The position numbers and the translations under genes are program-made. This document shows, piece by piece, positions 46,217 through 47,953 of a stretch of DNA of 47,953 nt. The stretch is from Cytauxzoon felis (taxonomy: Eukaryota > Apicomplexa > Aconoidasida > Piroplasmida > Theileriidae): assembly GCA_020283715.1 (NCBI GenBank), contig JAIQCW010000179.1, forward strand, positions 1-47,953, given 5' to 3'. Position 1 is the first letter of the stretch; every line of letters starts with the position of its first letter. The notes beneath the pieces are model-generated. The model was not told where the DNA came from, made no database searches, and saw only the letters and a list, made by a program, of their open reading frames with translations.

Positions 46217-47953
46217 ATGTTAAATTTATATCGTAAGCAGATCTGTAATACCATACAGAGGTGTAATTTCACAGTCGGTTCAAGATTATCGCAAATTTAC
46301 AACTGCAGACATATCTCAGTTTTAATTTCAATAAATAATAAATTTTCAAAGTCATATTTTTATTTCAATTTTAATAGACATTATGAAACATCCAGAATTA
46401 TTGATCGCCAAAATGTAGTCGGACTACCTGTAAAGACACCCGAAGATATATCAAATTTAACGACCTATGTCATCAAAGAATCCGAATTAATGATCAAAGA
46501 ATTGATCATCAATTATAATGAAAGTGGAATAATCTCCAAAAATATACTAACAGTCGTCGATAGAATCTCCAACTTACTCTGCTCCATCGCAGACCCCGCT
46601 GAACTCCTAAGGTAAAAACACAAAAAATAACCACGACTGATATTTTGTTCTCCACCTGAGGTTAGAACTATTGTTCCACTCGCCGTGGAGGCCTCTTCTT
46701 ATTTACTTCCCCCTCGGATTCCCGTAGATCATCCTCGGTATTCCACTTGAGGTCCAATCACTACCTTCTCCACCATCGCCACGATCTCTGGGAGTGGCTC
46801 TACTCTTTAGAGATAGGTAAATAGAAGAGCTGGCGGAGGACTGACCTCTAGTGGAGAGCTCCATGCAATGGAAAATATGGATTCAAGTGCAAGACACCGT
46901 TTCAGTTATTAATTAAATATTTATAGACATGTTCATGTTGAAGAGGATTGGAGAGTTGCTGCGAGTGCTTGTGTAGAACGTATATCTGAGTTTATAGGTC
47001 ATGTTAATATAAATGAGGAGGTACGTTTATGTTTTTATGTATTGATTAAAATGAATTTTAGTTGTATAAACTTTTAACTGAGAATTATGAAAAGGATTAT
47101 CAATCATTAAATTATGAAGAACGTTTAGTATTAAAGCATATGATAGAATCCATGAAACATCAAGGTGTAGGATTACCTGCCAATGAAAAAGTAAGTCCAA
47201 ATAAAAAACTCACTGAATCCGATGTGAAGTAAACATGAAGTAATCCATGCCTATTGGAAAGGATTTACAATCACTCATCACCCTTCTTTCCACTCGACTC
47301 CACCTGAGGTTACATTCCTGCCGTCAGCTCTTCTATTTACTTCCCCCTCCGCTTCCCTGAGATCAGCTGCGGGTTCCACTTGAGGTCCAATATACAACAT
47401 TATCGCCACGATCTCAGGGAGTGGCTCTACTCTTTAGAGATAGGTAATTGGGAGAGCTGACGGCAGGACCAAGAGAGTTGGATTGGACCTCAGGTGGAGG
47501 TCTGTTCTTCCGGGTTAATATATTTTTTTAGGAGCGGTATTTGTCTTTACAAGGTGAAGAATTATCTTTATCATTTGAAATTTCAAGTACAACGGCATTG
47601 AAACATCTAGCAATTCCGGAGTTTCCAGCGAATCCTCTAATTTACATTCATACATTGAGGTTGTTTGAATTGATCATATCATTTCTATTATTCCCTTAGA
47701 TATTCACCTGATTCAAGGCTTAGGGAATATGTTTGGTATTCACAAAGAAGAAGCAACGTGGTTTGTTATTGTATAAGTAATATCGATATATTATAGGAAC
47801 TATTGGATAAAATTTTAAACCTTAAAAATGTCAGAACTGAACTTGCCCAAATGAGGAATTTTAATACTTACACAGAATACTCACAAAAGTTTGTTTTTTT
47901 CACAACTATAGTAATAATTCTAGCTCACAATCCACCCGAAGTCCAATCCAACC
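46217..47953 (+). CDS. Mitochondrial intermediate peptidase-like (M3), 3' end outside window
   Basis: Metallopeptidase that trims a few residues from imported mitochondrial proteins. ATG 46217; Arg/Lys-rich, Asn/Ser-rich N-terminus (MLNLYRKQICNTIQRC) fits a transit peptide. Family matches: VGLPVKTPEDISNL, VDRISNLLCSIADPAELLR joined to HVHVEEDWRVAAS, LYKLLTENYEKDYQSL, ERLVLKHMIESMKHQGVGLP, LSLQGEELSLSFEIS. The HEXXH catalytic exon would lie beyond the window. Introns 46612-46926 and 47191-47531 hold elements, both antisense to the gene; a third begins at about 47930. Some thimet-oligopeptidase relatives share these motifs, so MIP rather than another M3 member is likely but not certain. Confidence 0.75.
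46652..46871 (-). repeat. Modular element 36 (MIP intron)
   Basis: CCACCTGAGGT start; ends with an extra CCAT-TGC-ATGG slot; antisense. Confidence 0.88.
47290..47519 (-). repeat. Modular element 37 (MIP intron)
   Basis: CCGT slots match on both sides; ACCTCAGGTGG then a single core motif (tctgttcttccgggtt). Antisense. Confidence 0.9.
47930..47953. repeat. Modular element 38 (start only)
   Basis: CCACCCGAAGTCCAATCCAA at the window end matches the start of other copies. Confidence 0.7.

Overview
The window is nuclear DNA of an apicomplexan, most likely a piroplasm (Theileria/Babesia/Cytauxzoon group). Pointers are very AT-rich exons, many tiny introns (about 25-60 nt), gene spacing of tens of bases, an apicoplast isoprenoid enzyme (DXS), a cytosolic-type TrpRS with the apicomplexan AlaX-like N-terminal extension, and large repetitive and cysteine-rich antigen-like genes. 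The species cannot be fixed by eye.

Layout, left to right: a CUE-domain protein (ASCC2-like, 5' end missing); adenylosuccinate lyase (+); mitochondrial-type uS9 and Rab1 (both -); a CBS-domain protein (+) with a 3.5 kb intron full of an antigen-like ORF; a secreted WGI-domain protein (+) and an unknown protein (-), each with antigen-like DNA in an intron; a PH-like protein (-); a putative secreted protein, a CCCH zinc-finger protein, ESF1 and a PSMD5-like protein (all +); long-chain acyl-CoA synthetase (-); a small acidic protein, NudC and a cysteine-rich antigen-like ORF (+); TrpRS (-); ASC-1/TRIP4 zinc-finger protein (+); DXS (-); mitochondrial intermediate peptidase (+, runs off the end).

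The striking feature is a family of about 38 modular, largely palindromic elements of 200-370 bp, roughly one per 1.3 kb. About 30 lie in introns, five are read in frame inside coding exons (two in the PH-like gene, one each in ESF1, the PSMD5-like gene and DXS), two lie between genes and one is cut by the window end. Each is built from interchangeable short hairpins whose arms change together (CTCT/AGAG, CCCT/AGGG, CCGT/ACGG; GTCT-TGC-AGAC, CTCT-TGC-AGAG, CCAT-TGC-ATGG), set between end motifs like CCACCTGAGGT and ACCTCAGGTGG. All five coding copies have the same orientation relative to the host gene, while intronic copies are mixed.

At four loci antigen-like sequence lies inside an element-bearing intron; at three of these it sits between the two arms of one element, like cargo. 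The cargo lacks a start and is frameshifted or covers only a C-terminal segment. A distinctive part of the element also resembles the sequence at the antigen stop codons. I infer a dispersed, housekeeping-intron repertoire of antigen fragments carried or bracketed by this element family, possibly donors for gene conversion. All exon structures were inferred by eye from family conservation, frame and GT-AG rules, without transcript data.
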